Part shown: positions 1 through 8,747 of the stretch, piece by piece
Layout: each line of letters opens with the position of its first letter
How positions within the stretch are numbered: the first letter of the stretch is position 1
Assembly: GCA_002839435.1 (NCBI GenBank)
Contig: PGYA01000002.1
Coordinates: forward strand, 1-64,000
Direction of reading: 5' to 3'
Source: Candidatus Riflebacteria bacterium HGW-Riflebacteria-2
Lineage (GTDB): Bacteria; Muiribacteriota; Ozemobacteria; Ozemobacterales; Ozemobacteraceae
Length of the DNA stretch: 64,000 bases
The notes under the pieces: model-generated
What the model was told of the DNA's origin: nothing
Seen by the model: only the letters and a program-made list of their open reading frames with translations
Database searches by the model: none
Position numbers and translations under genes: made by a program

Positions 1-31
1 CGTAGCGACGAAGCAATCTCTCTGTCGATGG

Positions 32-68
32 GATTGCCGCGTCGGGCTGACGCCCTCCTCGCAATGAC
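32..68. repeat. Short palindromic dispersed repeat, copy A
   Basis: A 37-bp stretch from GATTGC to GCAATGAC recurs at 17495-17531 with two mismatches. A diverged copy lies in the opposite orientation at 59255-59280. Bases 1-19 (with GACGAAGCAATCT) look like the other arm of the same palindromic family. Copies A and B share a similar tail (CAATGTTG, then CAGA and CTAG) that runs into the stop codon of the neighbouring minus-strand gene. REP-like elements with GCAATGAC ends are common in bacterial genomes; transposition by a REP-associated transposase is inference. Confidence 0.7.
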
Positions 69-100
69 GATAGCACCCAGATTCAATGTTGACAGAGGAA

Positions 101-1090
101 CTAGAGTAAATCGCTTTCAGAAACTTTTGTAAGATTTCTGGTCTCTTCGAGTTTACGTATCAGATAAGGAAATCGGCTGGAGACGGCACCTGAAGGCGCC
201 AGTCTGGTTTTGTCTGCTTTCTTTTCAGATTTGTTTCTGGCAACAACGTGGTTTGACGGCAAACTGGTCACCTTTATTTCTTTCCTGGTGGCTTCGCATC
301 TATCAATAACCGTCGATTCATGCCGAGAGAGAATCGCTCTGATTCTTTTCTGCTTTTTTCTGATTTTGTCAGCAAACTCCTGAACATCTACCTCCCGGTA
401 CGGATCAAATTTGTAATTGTTAATCAAGCGCCGGTAGGAATTCGTTTTCCTGTAATCTGATTTACCATCTGGCTTTGCACTTATGCGCTCAGATCGGATC
501 CTCTGCTGTTGCATATCGACATCCAGCGCTTTGTAAAAGCGCACAATAAATGCTACGCAATCACGATTAGTCAGCAGTTTGTCTGAATGCAGGCTGCCAT
601 CTGCATAACCCTTTACCACACCGCGGCCGGTCAGATATTGCAAAGCCCGCCGATACCCGGAATGGACTTTGAGGTCAGCGAAGTTGGCAACACCAGTCGC
701 ACATGCGGGCAGTCTTATGTAGCCATAGGCTTCCAGGAGATCCAGGGCATGCAGCATCCTGCGAACCGCTTCGGAACGGGTTAATCGAAGATTTGATGCA
801 GGCCGCAATGATTTTCTACCTTTGTTCTCATTCGACACCCCAAGCAGATGCATAATTTTATCAAGCGCTTGATCAAAGTGCCCTCTGTCTACTGCCTTAT
901 TCCTGTTTCGTCTTTTAAATGCCTCTGGCGGCAACAAGCCGAGATCGTAACCAATCTGGTATTCCGATTTTGTGACAGAAGATGACATCTTCGAGTAGTC
1001 TGCATCGAGGCGTGCAATATCGAAAAATGTCATAATACAGATTATGCCGGCAAGAGCACCGACAGCGAACAGAACATTCCCCTTCTTCAT
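101..1090 (-). CDS. Membrane-anchored SLH-domain protein
   Basis: A 329-residue protein. The start was placed at the internal ATG at 1090 because GGAGAAG lies just upstream, 5-7 bases away; an upstream in-frame Met would add 11 residues. Residues 6-25 form one hydrophobic segment (signal anchor or uncleaved signal). Residues 137-189 match an S-layer homology domain: F-A-D-L opening, a central G-V-V-K-G-Y-A-D-G-S turn, then L-T-N-R-D in place of the usual T-R-A-E. Residues 101-125 (L-T-R-S-E-A) look like the end of a preceding, degenerate SLH repeat. The rest is Lys/Arg-rich with no recognisable domain. SLH domains bind cell-wall polymers, so a surface or wall-binding role is inferred. No operon partner is obvious; the next minus-strand gene upstream has its own terminator. 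Confidence 0.7.
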   Translation of the reverse strand: MKKGNVLFAVGALAGIICIMTFFDIARLDADYSKMSSSVTKSEYQIGYDLGLLPPEAFKRRNRNKAVDRGHFDQALDKIMHLLGVSNENKGRKSLRPASNLRLTRSEAVRRMLHALDLLEAYGYIRLPACATGVANFADLKVHSGYRRALQYLTGRGVVKGYADGSLHSDKLLTNRDCVAFIVRFYKALDVDMQQQRIRSERISAKPDGKSDYRKTNSYRRLINNYKFDPYREVDVQEFADKIRKKQKRIRAILSRHESTVIDRCEATRKEIKVTSLPSNHVVARNKSEKKADKTRLAPSGAVSSRFPYLIRKLEETRNLTKVSESDLL

Positions 1091-1273
1091 ATCTTCTCCA
1101 GAAAAGACGATCTGTTTTTGCACAGATTTTCACATTAGATCGGCAAAACGCCAGAAAACCATTACGATTATCTGCAGGTTGTACAAGAGATGCTTGAATT
1201 CTGGTGCAGGTCAGGAAAGCGTGATTGCGCAGCTCTTTGAGCGAAGCAGATTGCCAGAGAAAAATGAGTAAAG

Positions 1274-1310
1274 TAAAAACAGGGCCACGGTCGGTGCGAC
1301 CGCAACCCTG
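1274..1310 (-). terminator. Rho-independent terminator of the vWA gene
   Basis: Read on the minus strand, an interrupted hairpin (outer CAGGG/CCCTG and inner CGGTCG/CGACCG with a three-base loop) is followed by TTTTTACTTT. It lies 25 bases after the stop codon of the gene at 1335-2984. Confidence 0.8.
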
Positions 1311-1334
1311 CTTGAGTTTATCTGACTTTTCAGA

Positions 1335-2984
1335 TTACATATTGGCCTGCGACTTTTCATACTCTTCGCGGAACTGCGCGATATGACCGGAATTGCTGAG
1401 AACTTTGTCGATCAGGGTAATCTCGCGATTGAGTGTCAGGTCGTTGATCTGCTGTATTTCAGAGATCATATAGCTTTTGAAGGTCTGCAGAAGTTTGCGG
1501 TTATCATCAGAAGCGACAAGCTTTACCGACTCGTTTTCCCAGACTTCGCGGTGACGTGCATACATTTCGCCGCCGGCATGGCGTTCGCTGCTGATCCAGT
1601 TCTGCATCAGTTCAGCGTAGCGGGCGAGCATAATGCCCTTTCTGATGCCTGTGTTCTCATAGTATTCAGCCTCGGCGCCTTCGAAGGCAACTTTGGCTTC
1701 GGCGCTGCATGGGTAGCCGTCGTTCATTTCATAATTAACCACCAGCTTGAGGTCACCGGTATGGCCGGTTTTTTTGAGGCGCAGCAGAATCAGACCGCCA
1801 CGGGTTTCGCCCTCTTCGTTGGTAGGCGACGGAAAGAGGCAGCTGACCTTCATCAGTTCGCCAGTTGCTGCATTGGCTTCGGGTGAACCATAAACCTTTT
1901 CGATCTGGTAACCGGTTGACTCAAGTTTGAAGCTTAGATTGTAGACGAGCGGGCAGACCATGTAATTGAAGTTTTCGTCGAGGCGTTCCCTGAATTCTTC
2001 AGAAGACTGCACCGAAAAGTAGTTGGCGCCACTGATGGTGGCGATGCGATTGATCAGGTCGCTATTGAAAGCAAGACCAACACCAATAAAGGTTGTGTGA
2101 ATACGATTTTTGGCCGCACCGGCAGCCAGACTCATAAGATCGACGCTGTTGATAGCGCCTGTATTGGGCATAGCATCCGTAAGAAAAATGATGCGGTTCT
2201 CGTAATCGCCCGCGGCTTCATTTTTAAAGTTAACATACTGCTGGATTCCGGTTATTATGCCCTTTTCCATATTGGTGCTGCCACGCGGTTTAAGACCCTG
2301 AATATAAGTGCGCAGTTGAGCTTTGTAGTTTTCATCGACTTTGTTGAGTGAAAAGGGCGTTTCGGCATTGTCGTCGAAGAGAACCAGACTGAAATTGTCA
2401 TCTTCGTTGAGATGCTCGAGCATATTGATGATGTTCTGACCTGCGATATCGAGTATGCTGCGATTGCTGTCAGCGCTCGATCTCGCTCCGGCTTTGGGCG
2501 CCTGACCGCCATTATAGTATTTGTTGAATTGCGATGACATCGAGCCTGAAATATCAAGCACCACGACAAGATTGAGCTTGCGACGTTTGAATTCGTTCAC
2601 TTCGAGGTTGGAATTTAGTCCGACCGAAATGTAGTTTTCGAGTTCGCCGGTAACGGGATTGCGCGATACCGCAGCGGTATAGGTCGGGTAGAAAAGCTGG
2701 TTGGCCTCTTCCCCTTCTTTCATGCCGGTGTCAAAAAAGTATTCGTTATAGATACCCTCGGTGGTAATAGCTGTGGGCAGCGGCAGATAGCCCTCATTGA
2801 TATTTTCACGGAAATTCAGCACATCCATGGCACCCCCGACCGCGAAACCAAGTGTAGGACGCGGGCGACTCTGACGTGCTTTTCTGAAGTTCGGTATCGA
2901 TATGGCAGCCAGAACACCAAGAATCATCACCACAATCACTAACTCTAAAAACGTGAATCCACCTCTATATCTTTTGCTGATCAT
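1335..2984 (-). CDS. Prepilin-leader von Willebrand factor A protein
   Basis: A 549-residue protein starting at the ATG at 2984, preceded by AGGGGG; a further 23 upstream in-frame residues are probably untranslated. Residues 1-8 form a short basic leader ending Gly-Gly, followed by F-T-F-L-E-L-V-I-V-V and a hydrophobic helix. This is a canonical type IV prepilin/pseudopilin signal with the Glu at +5, so processing by a prepilin peptidase (PilD) is expected. A vWA domain spans about residues 137-330 with an intact MIDAS D-x-S-x-S (D144-I-S-G-S), the conserved Thr region (G-S-T-N-M) and a later L-T-D-A motif. The C-terminal 200 residues resemble the beta-rich region that follows vWA in inter-alpha-inhibitor-like proteins, but were not assigned. 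Known minor pilins with vWA domains (PilY1 or PilC-like) act in adhesion and surface sensing; the same role here is inference. Confidence 0.85.
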   Translation of the reverse strand: MISKRYRGGFTFLELVIVVMILGVLAAISIPNFRKARQSRPRPTLGFAVGGAMDVLNFRENINEGYLPLPTAITTEGIYNEYFFDTGMKEGEEANQLFYPTYTAAVSRNPVTGELENYISVGLNSNLEVNEFKRRKLNLVVVLDISGSMSSQFNKYYNGGQAPKAGARSSADSNRSILDIAGQNIINMLEHLNEDDNFSLVLFDDNAETPFSLNKVDENYKAQLRTYIQGLKPRGSTNMEKGIITGIQQYVNFKNEAAGDYENRIIFLTDAMPNTGAINSVDLMSLAAGAAKNRIHTTFIGVGLAFNSDLINRIATISGANYFSVQSSEEFRERLDENFNYMVCPLVYNLSFKLESTGYQIEKVYGSPEANAATGELMKVSCLFPSPTNEEGETRGGLILLRLKKTGHTGDLKLVVNYEMNDGYPCSAEAKVAFEGAEAEYYENTGIRKGIMLARYAELMQNWISSERHAGGEMYARHREVWENESVKLVASDDNRKLLQTFKSYMISEIQQINDLTLNREITLIDKVLSNSGHIAQFREEYEKSQANM

Positions 2985-3157
2985 AAAAAGCCCCCTGATG
3001 GAAATAATAAATAATAAAAAAATAATGGTGATGATATGTGCAGCAAGCGCCATGCCATTTCTTAAACTGCATGTACAGCACGCTACAGCGACAGTCGCGT
3101 CATTTATGGCGCACCAACCGTGTCAAAATTGTCGCAGACGCAGTTATTAGAAGCGGG

Positions 3158-4441
3158 CTAACGCTTTTTTTCGGCTGCCTGCTTTCGAATCAGAATGCGG
3201 GAGGCAACGTGGCCAGTCATGGTCTTGATGATAAAAAGATGACTGCCATGTACGATTATGTCTTTTTCGCGCAGAAAATCACCCTTGAGATATGTCAGCA
3301 GGCCGTTCAGCGTATTGGCCTGGTGACGATCTTCTTCTGAAAACTCGATTGCCAGAGAGTTACTGATTTCCTGCAACGAAATGTTTCCGACAACCTCATG
3401 ATCGCCATTGTCATGGCTACGCATCAGAGTTGGCGAATCAACGTCATATTCATCGCTGATCAGACCAAAGACGCGTTCAACGATATCCTCAAAAGTCACA
3501 ATCCCTGAGGTCGAACCGAATTCATCGACCACGACAGCCATGTGTTTTCGGCTCTGTTTCATTCTTTCAAGCAGTTCGCCGATCGCCACGTTTTCCGGCA
3601 CAAAAAGAGGCTGCATCATGAGCTGACGCAGGTCAAAGCGTTGTATATCGTCGTTATCAAGTTTCAGCAGTTCCTTGAAATTCAGCACCCCAAGAATGGC
3701 ATCCAGACTCTTTTCATAAACTGGAATGCGCGTATACATATCAACCTTGAACGCTGCCCGCACCTCTTCAAAACCGGCATCGACCGAAATTCCTTTGACG
3801 TTGCTGCGCGGCACCATAACCTCACAGACCTGAAGATCGTTGAATTTACTTGATTTAGACATCAGACCGCGCTCGATCGAATCAATGTGCCCAGCCCGTT
3901 CGCTGTGCTTAGCGAGAACGAGGAGTTCCTGAATCGACGGCGCATCGTCCGGCATGCCGGCAGGCCTGATCAGCTTCAGAAGGTTGCGGCTGAGAACATC
4001 CATCGCAGCGGTAACTGGCTTAACCATTACCACAATCAGCTTGAGCGGATAAGCAACAGCTATTGTCCAGGCTCTTGCAAAGGTTACACCGACCTGTTTG
4101 GGTATTACTTCACCGAATATCAGCAAAAACATTATGGTAACGACCGAAGCCAGAACCGGCGCCACAGTTTCTGAGAGAATGCCGGTATCGACGAAGACCT
4201 GGTCAAAAACAGCACCGGCATAAACAGCGAGAACGGTGTTGACTATGTTGTTGCCGACAAGAATAGCCGCGATTACCGACCCTTTGTTCTTCAGCATTTC
4301 AACGACTATGTTCTGCCGGCGCCCTTTTTTGCCGTAGTGCGACATGCTGACTTCATTAACTGATGTAAAAGCAGTTTCGGTGCCGGAAAACACCGCCGAA
4401 ACAAATAAAAGCACCGCAAAAAATATTATGGTATAAAGCAT
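3158..4441 (-). CDS. HlyC/CorC-family CNNM/CBS membrane protein
   Basis: A 427-residue protein with AGGAG five bases before its ATG. Residues 1-185 carry a DUF21/CNNM transmembrane region: hydrophobic helices at about 3-20, 57-75, 90-115 and 125-150, and the family-typical F-S-G-T-E-T-A near the N-terminus. A CBS pair spans about 200-325 (M-V-P-R-S-N-V opening, then V-V-V-D-E-F-G-S-T-S-G-I-V-T-x-E-D). A CorC_HlyC domain covers about 340-420 (S-L-x-E-I-S-N, then L-x-G-L-L). Family members are linked to Mg/Co ion efflux or magnesium homeostasis; the older name hemolysin C is misleading. The protein is monocistronic by position and diverges from the molybdenum hydroxylase operon. The 173-base gap to the vWA gene is AT-rich and probably holds that gene's promoter. 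Confidence 0.9.
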   Translation of the reverse strand: MLYTIIFFAVLLFVSAVFSGTETAFTSVNEVSMSHYGKKGRRQNIVVEMLKNKGSVIAAILVGNNIVNTVLAVYAGAVFDQVFVDTGILSETVAPVLASVVTIMFLLIFGEVIPKQVGVTFARAWTIAVAYPLKLIVVMVKPVTAAMDVLSRNLLKLIRPAGMPDDAPSIQELLVLAKHSERAGHIDSIERGLMSKSSKFNDLQVCEVMVPRSNVKGISVDAGFEEVRAAFKVDMYTRIPVYEKSLDAILGVLNFKELLKLDNDDIQRFDLRQLMMQPLFVPENVAIGELLERMKQSRKHMAVVVDEFGSTSGIVTFEDIVERVFGLISDEYDVDSPTLMRSHDNGDHEVVGNISLQEISNSLAIEFSEEDRHQANTLNGLLTYLKGDFLREKDIIVHGSHLFIIKTMTGHVASRILIRKQAAEKKR

Positions 4442-4584
4442 TGCAACTCCTGTTCCGCTGATTCATCTGCTATCAGACGGACAAATCAATGTTAGCATCA
4501 TTCGCAGCAGAATGCCACGCCAGCAGTTGCAGATGGCAATGCTCGGTTAAACTGTGATTTTTTTGCTGAATTTTTCAGTCTGTA

Positions 4585-4614
4585 CTGGCATATTGGTCGG
4601 GGTGTCAGTATAAT
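4585..4614 (+). promoter_or_regulatory. Putative sigma-70 promoter of the molybdenum hydroxylase operon
   Basis: A perfect TATAAT at 4609-4614 lies 18 bases after CTGGCA (4585-4590, four of six matches to TTGACA). It precedes the GGAGGG ribosome site and ATG at 4668. This is the only well-formed promoter-like pair in the 226-base divergent gap. The call rests on pattern alone. Confidence 0.4.
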
Positions 4615-4667
4615 TCAAAGCTGAGTTGAATAATTACACCCGCAACACAAGGAAAAGGAGGGCGAGA

Positions 4668-5528
4668 ATGCTCAAAAAGCTCACCCGGTTTTATCACCCG
4701 AAAACCATCGAGGAAGCTTGTCTGCACCTTGGCAACAAGGAACACAAAACAGCCCTGATCGCCGGCGGAACCTCGGAAGTTCTGCGCAACGACAACAACA
4801 TCGAGGCGCTGGTCGATCTATCAAAGATAAAAGAACTCTGTTACATCAGACAGGATTCAGCTTACATTCACATCGGAGCCGGCACCCCGGTTCAGGATAT
4901 TTATAAAAGCAAGGATTTGAAGGGTCCTTCCGGCGAACTGCTCAAGGCCGCCGCTGGGAAAATCGGGTCGACGCTTCTGCGTAATTCGATAACCGCTGCC
5001 GGCAACCTGGCCGGGCTATTTCCCTGGTCTGACCTGCCGCCGGTCTACATGGCCCTCAACGCCGAAGTAGTCTGTCGCAAGGGCAAACCCAAGCGCACCG
5101 TTCCGGTGCAGCGATTGATCGACACCCGCGCCGACAAGTTTCTCGCTGAAGCTGAAATCATCTCCGAAATCATGATTCCCATTTATGGCAAAGGCACTGG
5201 CGTGCATTTCGCCAAATTCGCCAAGACTTCCAATGACTACGCCATGATCAGCCTGGCTATCAGACTGACACAGAAAAGCGGCGTCATTGAACAGGCGCGT
5301 GTCGCCGTTAACGCGATAACCGCTACGCCCACCCGCTGCCTTGAAGTTGAAAACGCCCTGATCGGCAAAAAGGGCAGCGCCGAACTCTTTGCTGAAGCGG
5401 CAAATAAGGCCAGCGCCGGCCTGACGATTCGCCGCGATTTCCGTGCCAGCAGCGATTATCGCAAAGAAGTTCTCGGGGTCATGGTTCGCCGCGGCCTGCA
5501 GGAAGCCTTTGACAAGGCGAAGAAGTAA
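4668..5528 (+). CDS. Molybdenum hydroxylase, FAD-binding (medium) subunit
   Basis: A 286-residue protein. The start at 4668 follows AGGAGGGCGAGA; 14 upstream in-frame residues are rejected because they cover the ribosome site. It matches the CoxM/XdhB-type FAD-binding subunit of the xanthine dehydrogenase family. Residues near 30-36 carry A-L-I-A-G-G-T-S (FAD pyrophosphate loop), and about 95-115 carry L-L-R-N-S-I-T-A-A-G-N-L-A-G, equivalent to the family's I-R-N-x-A-T-x-G-G-N segment. The C-terminal CO_deh_flav_C-like region (about 185-280) includes F-A-K-x-S-N-D-Y-A-M-I. It carries electrons from the Fe-S subunit to FAD. The next gene follows after 11 bases, and the order medium-small-large is that of Cox-type operons. 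The substrate cannot be read from this subunit. Confidence 0.9.
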   Translation: MLKKLTRFYHPKTIEEACLHLGNKEHKTALIAGGTSEVLRNDNNIEALVDLSKIKELCYIRQDSAYIHIGAGTPVQDIYKSKDLKGPSGELLKAAAGKIGSTLLRNSITAAGNLAGLFPWSDLPPVYMALNAEVVCRKGKPKRTVPVQRLIDTRADKFLAEAEIISEIMIPIYGKGTGVHFAKFAKTSNDYAMISLAIRLTQKSGVIEQARVAVNAITATPTRCLEVENALIGKKGSAELFAEAANKASAGLTIRRDFRASSDYRKEVLGVMVRRGLQEAFDKAKK

Positions 5529-5539
5529 GGAGACAGCCT

Positions 5540-6040
5540 GTGAAAATAAATACCACAATCAATGGCAAGGCCGTCAGCCTTGAAACCAACCCGAATACCA
5601 TGCTGGCCGAAGCCCTGCGCAAAGCCGGTTACAAAGGCGTTAAAATCGGCTGCGGCGAAGGCAGCTGCGGTGCCTGTGCTGTCATGATCGATGGCCGCCC
5701 GCGCAATTCATGCATTCTTCCTGCCGGCATGGCTGAAGGCAGCGAGATTCTCACTGTCGAAGGCATGGGCAACCCAGAAAACCCGCATGTTCTGCAGCAG
5801 GCTTTTGTCGATTCAGGTTCGACCCAGTGCGGTTACTGCAATCCCGGCGCGCTCATCGCCGCCAAGGCATTGCTCGACCGCAACCCGAGCCCAACCGCCG
5901 ATGATGTTAAAGACGCACTCGACGGCAATCTCTGCCGCTGCACCGGCTATGTTAAACGCATAGACGCCGTTCTCGAAGCGGCAAAAGCCGGCAAAAAGGC
6001 CGACAAAAAGCCCGCCAAACGCGCAGGAGGCAAAAAATAA
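5540..6040 (+). CDS. Molybdenum hydroxylase, 2Fe-2S (small) subunit
   Basis: A 166-residue protein with a GTG start at 5540, seven bases after AAGGAGA. All eight cluster ligands are present: C38, C43, C46 and C58 for the plant-ferredoxin-type cluster, and C97, C100, C132 and C134 (C-G-Y-C, then C-R-C-T-G-Y) for the second cluster next to molybdopterin. The usual CoxS/XdhC-type fold needs about 150 residues. Here about 18 extra residues form a Lys/Ala-rich tail (from A148), echoing the tail on the large subunit. The stop codon overlaps the ATG of the next gene (TAATG), implying translational coupling. Role: electron transfer from the molybdenum centre to FAD. Confidence 0.94.
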   Translation: MKINTTINGKAVSLETNPNTMLAEALRKAGYKGVKIGCGEGSCGACAVMIDGRPRNSCILPAGMAEGSEILTVEGMGNPENPHVLQQAFVDSGSTQCGYCNPGALIAAKALLDRNPSPTADDVKDALDGNLCRCTGYVKRIDAVLEAAKAGKKADKKPAKRAGGKK

Positions 6041-8727
6041 TGGCTAAGACCACTAAAAAAGATACCGTTAAAACCGCAAAACCTGCCGCCAGACCGGCAG
6101 TTGTCGAAGTTTCTCCGATACCTGAATCTCCATTGTTTTTTGAGCGTCCCGACAAGTTTAACCAGGTCAACCACAGCCTCACCAAGATCGATGCTATGGG
6201 CCTGGTCTGCGGCCTGCAAAAGTATGTCGATGACATTGACCTGCCAGGCATGCTTTATGTAAAAGTTCTCGGCAGCATTTACGCGCATGCCGAAATCAAA
6301 AGCATCGACACCTCGGTCGCCATGAAAGTGCCCGGCGTTGTCGCCATTTACACCTGGAAAGACGTGCCGCGCGTGCCAAGAACCACAGCCGGCCAGGGTT
6401 ATCCCGAACCCTCTCCCTATGATACTTATCTGCTCGACAGCAAAGTACGCTTCGTCGGTGACCGCGTCGCCATCGTCGCCGCCGAAACAGCCGAAGCAGC
6501 TGATGAAGCCTGCAAGAAAATCAAGGTCGATTACAAGGTGCTCAAACCAGTTTTCGACTGCGAAAAAGCCATGGACAAAGACGCGCCGGTCATTCACGAC
6601 GAAAAAGACTGCCGCGTGCCGATTCCGATATTCTACGATCCTAAGCACAACCACTGCTCACACGTGCAAACTGCTGTCGGCGACGTCAACAAGGGTTACG
6701 AAAACGCCGACTATGTTCTCGAACGCAAGTATTATCCACATTATGCCCAGCACACTCCGATCGAACCGCATATCTGCATCGCCAGTCTCGATGAGTATGA
6801 CCGCCTGGTGCTGCGCACTTCAACGCAGGTGCCTTTCCACGCCCGCCGCATCACGGCCCAGACTCTCGACATTCCGGTCAAGAAAATCAGAGTCATAAAA
6901 CCCAGAATCGGTGGCGGTTTTGGCACTAAACAAGAAGTTCTGCTCGAAGACGTCTGCGCTCTGGTAACCTTGCGCACCCGTCGACCATGCGTCTGGGCGC
7001 TGACCCGCGCCGAAGAATTCATGTCTTCACGCACCCGCCACCCGATGGTTGTCACCATCAAAAGCGGCGTCAAAAAAGACGGCAGCATCACTGCCATTTC
7101 GATGCGCGTTCTCAGTAATACCGGAGCCTACGGTTCACACGCGCTGACTGTACTGAGCAACTGTGGTTCAAAAGTTCTGCCGCTTTATCGCGCCGACAAC
7201 ATCGAATTCATCGGCGACACGGTTTATACCAACCTGCCGGTCGGCGGCGCATACCGCGGCTACGGCGCCACTCAGGCCGCCTACGCCATGGAATGCCAGA
7301 TGGACGAAATGGCCGAAGCAATCGGCATGGATCCGATCAAGTTCCGCCAGAAGAATCACATTAAAGAAGGTGAATCGTCACCGATCTTCAAAGCACTCGG
7401 CGAAGGCCGCGAAGGCGTCGATATGAGCATCGGCTCATGCGGCCTCGACAAGTGCATCACTGAAGGCATGAAACGCATCGACTGGTCCAAAAAATATGGC
7501 AAACAGGGCTCCGGCAGCAAACGCCGCGGTCTTGGCATGTGCTGCCTGATGCAGGGCAGTTCGATTCCCGAAATCGATATGGGCGCTGTCTTCATCAAAA
7601 TGAACGATGACGGCTCATTCAACATGCTGCTCGGCGCCACCGACCTCGGCACCGGCTCTGACACCGTTCTCGGCCAGATCGCCGCCGAAACCATCGGCTG
7701 TCAGCTTACCGACATGCTGGTTTACAGCTCCGACACCGACATGACACCGTTTGACGTTGGCGCCTACGCAAGCTCGACCACCTATCTGACCGGTGGTGCA
7801 GTTATCAACTGCGCCAAAAAAGTGCGCGAACAGATCGAAGCGGTAGCCGCCAGCATGATGGGCGAAAAGATGTCAGATATCACCATCGAAAACGGCGTCT
7901 GCTATGGCAAAGGCCGCAAGAACAAGGTCACCTTCGGACAGGTCTGCCGCTACGCCCTTTATGAACACAAACAGTTTCAGATCGGCGCACTCGGCAGTCA
8001 TATCAGCCATGCTTCACCGCCGCCGTTCTCGGCTCACTTCGCCGAAGTCGAAGTCGATACCGAAACCGGCGAAGTCAAACTGCTCAAGTACGTAGCCGGC
8101 GTCGATTGCGGCACCGCTATCAACCCAACCCTGGCCGATGGCCAGACTCAGGGCGCCGTGATGAACTCGATCAGCTTCGCGCTGACCGAAGAGTACATCT
8201 TCGACGAAAATGGCCGCATGCTCAACCCGAACTTCGGCAACTACAAGATCTGGGGCACCCGTGACCTGCCCGAACTCGAAACCTTCCTGGTGCCGACCTA
8301 TGAAAAAACTGGCCCCTACGGTGCCAAGAGCGTCAGCGAAATCAGCATCAACGGCGCCCTTCCGGCCATCGGCAATGCGATCAAGAACGCCATCGGCGTG
8401 CGTCTGACCCATCCGCCGTTCACTGCTGAAAAAGTTCTCAAGGCCCTCAAAGAGCTGAAAGCCGGCAAAAAAGACACTGCTGTCAAGGCCGTGACAAAGT
8501 CGGCAAAAGCGACAAAAGCGGCAAAACCAGCGGCCAAGACCGCGCCGGCCAAACCGGCAGCTAACAAGGCAGCTGTCCCCGCCAAATCAGCTGCAAAAAA
8601 GGTAGTGAAGCCAGTCAAAGCCGGCGCCGCCCCCAAAAAAGCGGATAAACCTGTTAAAGCTGCTAAACCTGCTCCGAAAAAAGCAGGCAAACCAGCTCCA
8701 GCAAAAAAAGCAGCTAAGAAGAAGTAA
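6040..8727 (+). CDS. Molybdenum hydroxylase, molybdopterin-binding (large) subunit with basic tail
   Basis: An 895-residue xanthine dehydrogenase/aldehyde oxidase-family catalytic subunit. The N-terminal a/b hammerhead region begins near residue 50. Molybdopterin-contact motifs follow: G-G-G-F-G-T-K at about 290, and G-G-A-Y-R-G-Y-G near 402. The catalytic Glu lies in G-A-K-S-V-S-E near 766. The active-site loop is not the C-S-F-R type of aerobic CO dehydrogenase, so a CO dehydrogenase call is unsupported; an aldehyde, purine or other N-heterocycle could be the substrate. Both ends are unusual: residues 1-20 are Lys/Ala/Pro-rich, and residues 808-895 form a Lys/Ala/Pro repeat tail resembling histone H1 or AlgP. 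The family normally ends where this tail begins. No XdhC-type maturation gene is adjacent. Confidence 0.92.
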   Translation: MAKTTKKDTVKTAKPAARPAVVEVSPIPESPLFFERPDKFNQVNHSLTKIDAMGLVCGLQKYVDDIDLPGMLYVKVLGSIYAHAEIKSIDTSVAMKVPGVVAIYTWKDVPRVPRTTAGQGYPEPSPYDTYLLDSKVRFVGDRVAIVAAETAEAADEACKKIKVDYKVLKPVFDCEKAMDKDAPVIHDEKDCRVPIPIFYDPKHNHCSHVQTAVGDVNKGYENADYVLERKYYPHYAQHTPIEPHICIASLDEYDRLVLRTSTQVPFHARRITAQTLDIPVKKIRVIKPRIGGGFGTKQEVLLEDVCALVTLRTRRPCVWALTRAEEFMSSRTRHPMVVTIKSGVKKDGSITAISMRVLSNTGAYGSHALTVLSNCGSKVLPLYRADNIEFIGDTVYTNLPVGGAYRGYGATQAAYAMECQMDEMAEAIGMDPIKFRQKNHIKEGESSPIFKALGEGREGVDMSIGSCGLDKCITEGMKRIDWSKKYGKQGSGSKRRGLGMCCLMQGSSIPEIDMGAVFIKMNDDGSFNMLLGATDLGTGSDTVLGQIAAETIGCQLTDMLVYSSDTDMTPFDVGAYASSTTYLTGGAVINCAKKVREQIEAVAASMMGEKMSDITIENGVCYGKGRKNKVTFGQVCRYALYEHKQFQIGALGSHISHASPPPFSAHFAEVEVDTETGEVKLLKYVAGVDCGTAINPTLADGQTQGAVMNSISFALTEEYIFDENGRMLNPNFGNYKIWGTRDLPELETFLVPTYEKTGPYGAKSVSEISINGALPAIGNAIKNAIGVRLTHPPFTAEKVLKALKELKAGKKDTAVKAVTKSAKATKAAKPAAKTAPAKPAANKAAVPAKSAAKKVVKPVKAGAAPKKADKPVKAAKPAPKKAGKPAPAKKAAKKK

Positions 8728-8747
8728 GCCTTACCTCTGAGTTCTCA

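Noticed and set aside
2985..3157. Sigma-54 promoter (TGACACG, four bases, GTGC) before the vWA gene
   Set aside because: The -24 GG is GA and the -12 TTGC is GTGC; two key positions fail, although pilin genes often use this factor.
3542..3853. Plus-strand ORF opposite the CorC/HlyC gene
   Set aside because: Opposite-strand shadow without ribosome site or family.
8014..8412. Minus-strand ORF inside the molybdopterin subunit gene
   Set aside because: Shadow frame of a well-supported gene; no ribosome site and no recognisable domain.
6040..8727. Aerobic CO dehydrogenase (CoxL form I)
   Set aside because: The active-site loop reads G-G-A-Y-R-G-Y-G and lacks the C-S-F-R signature, so only a general molybdenum hydroxylase call is made.
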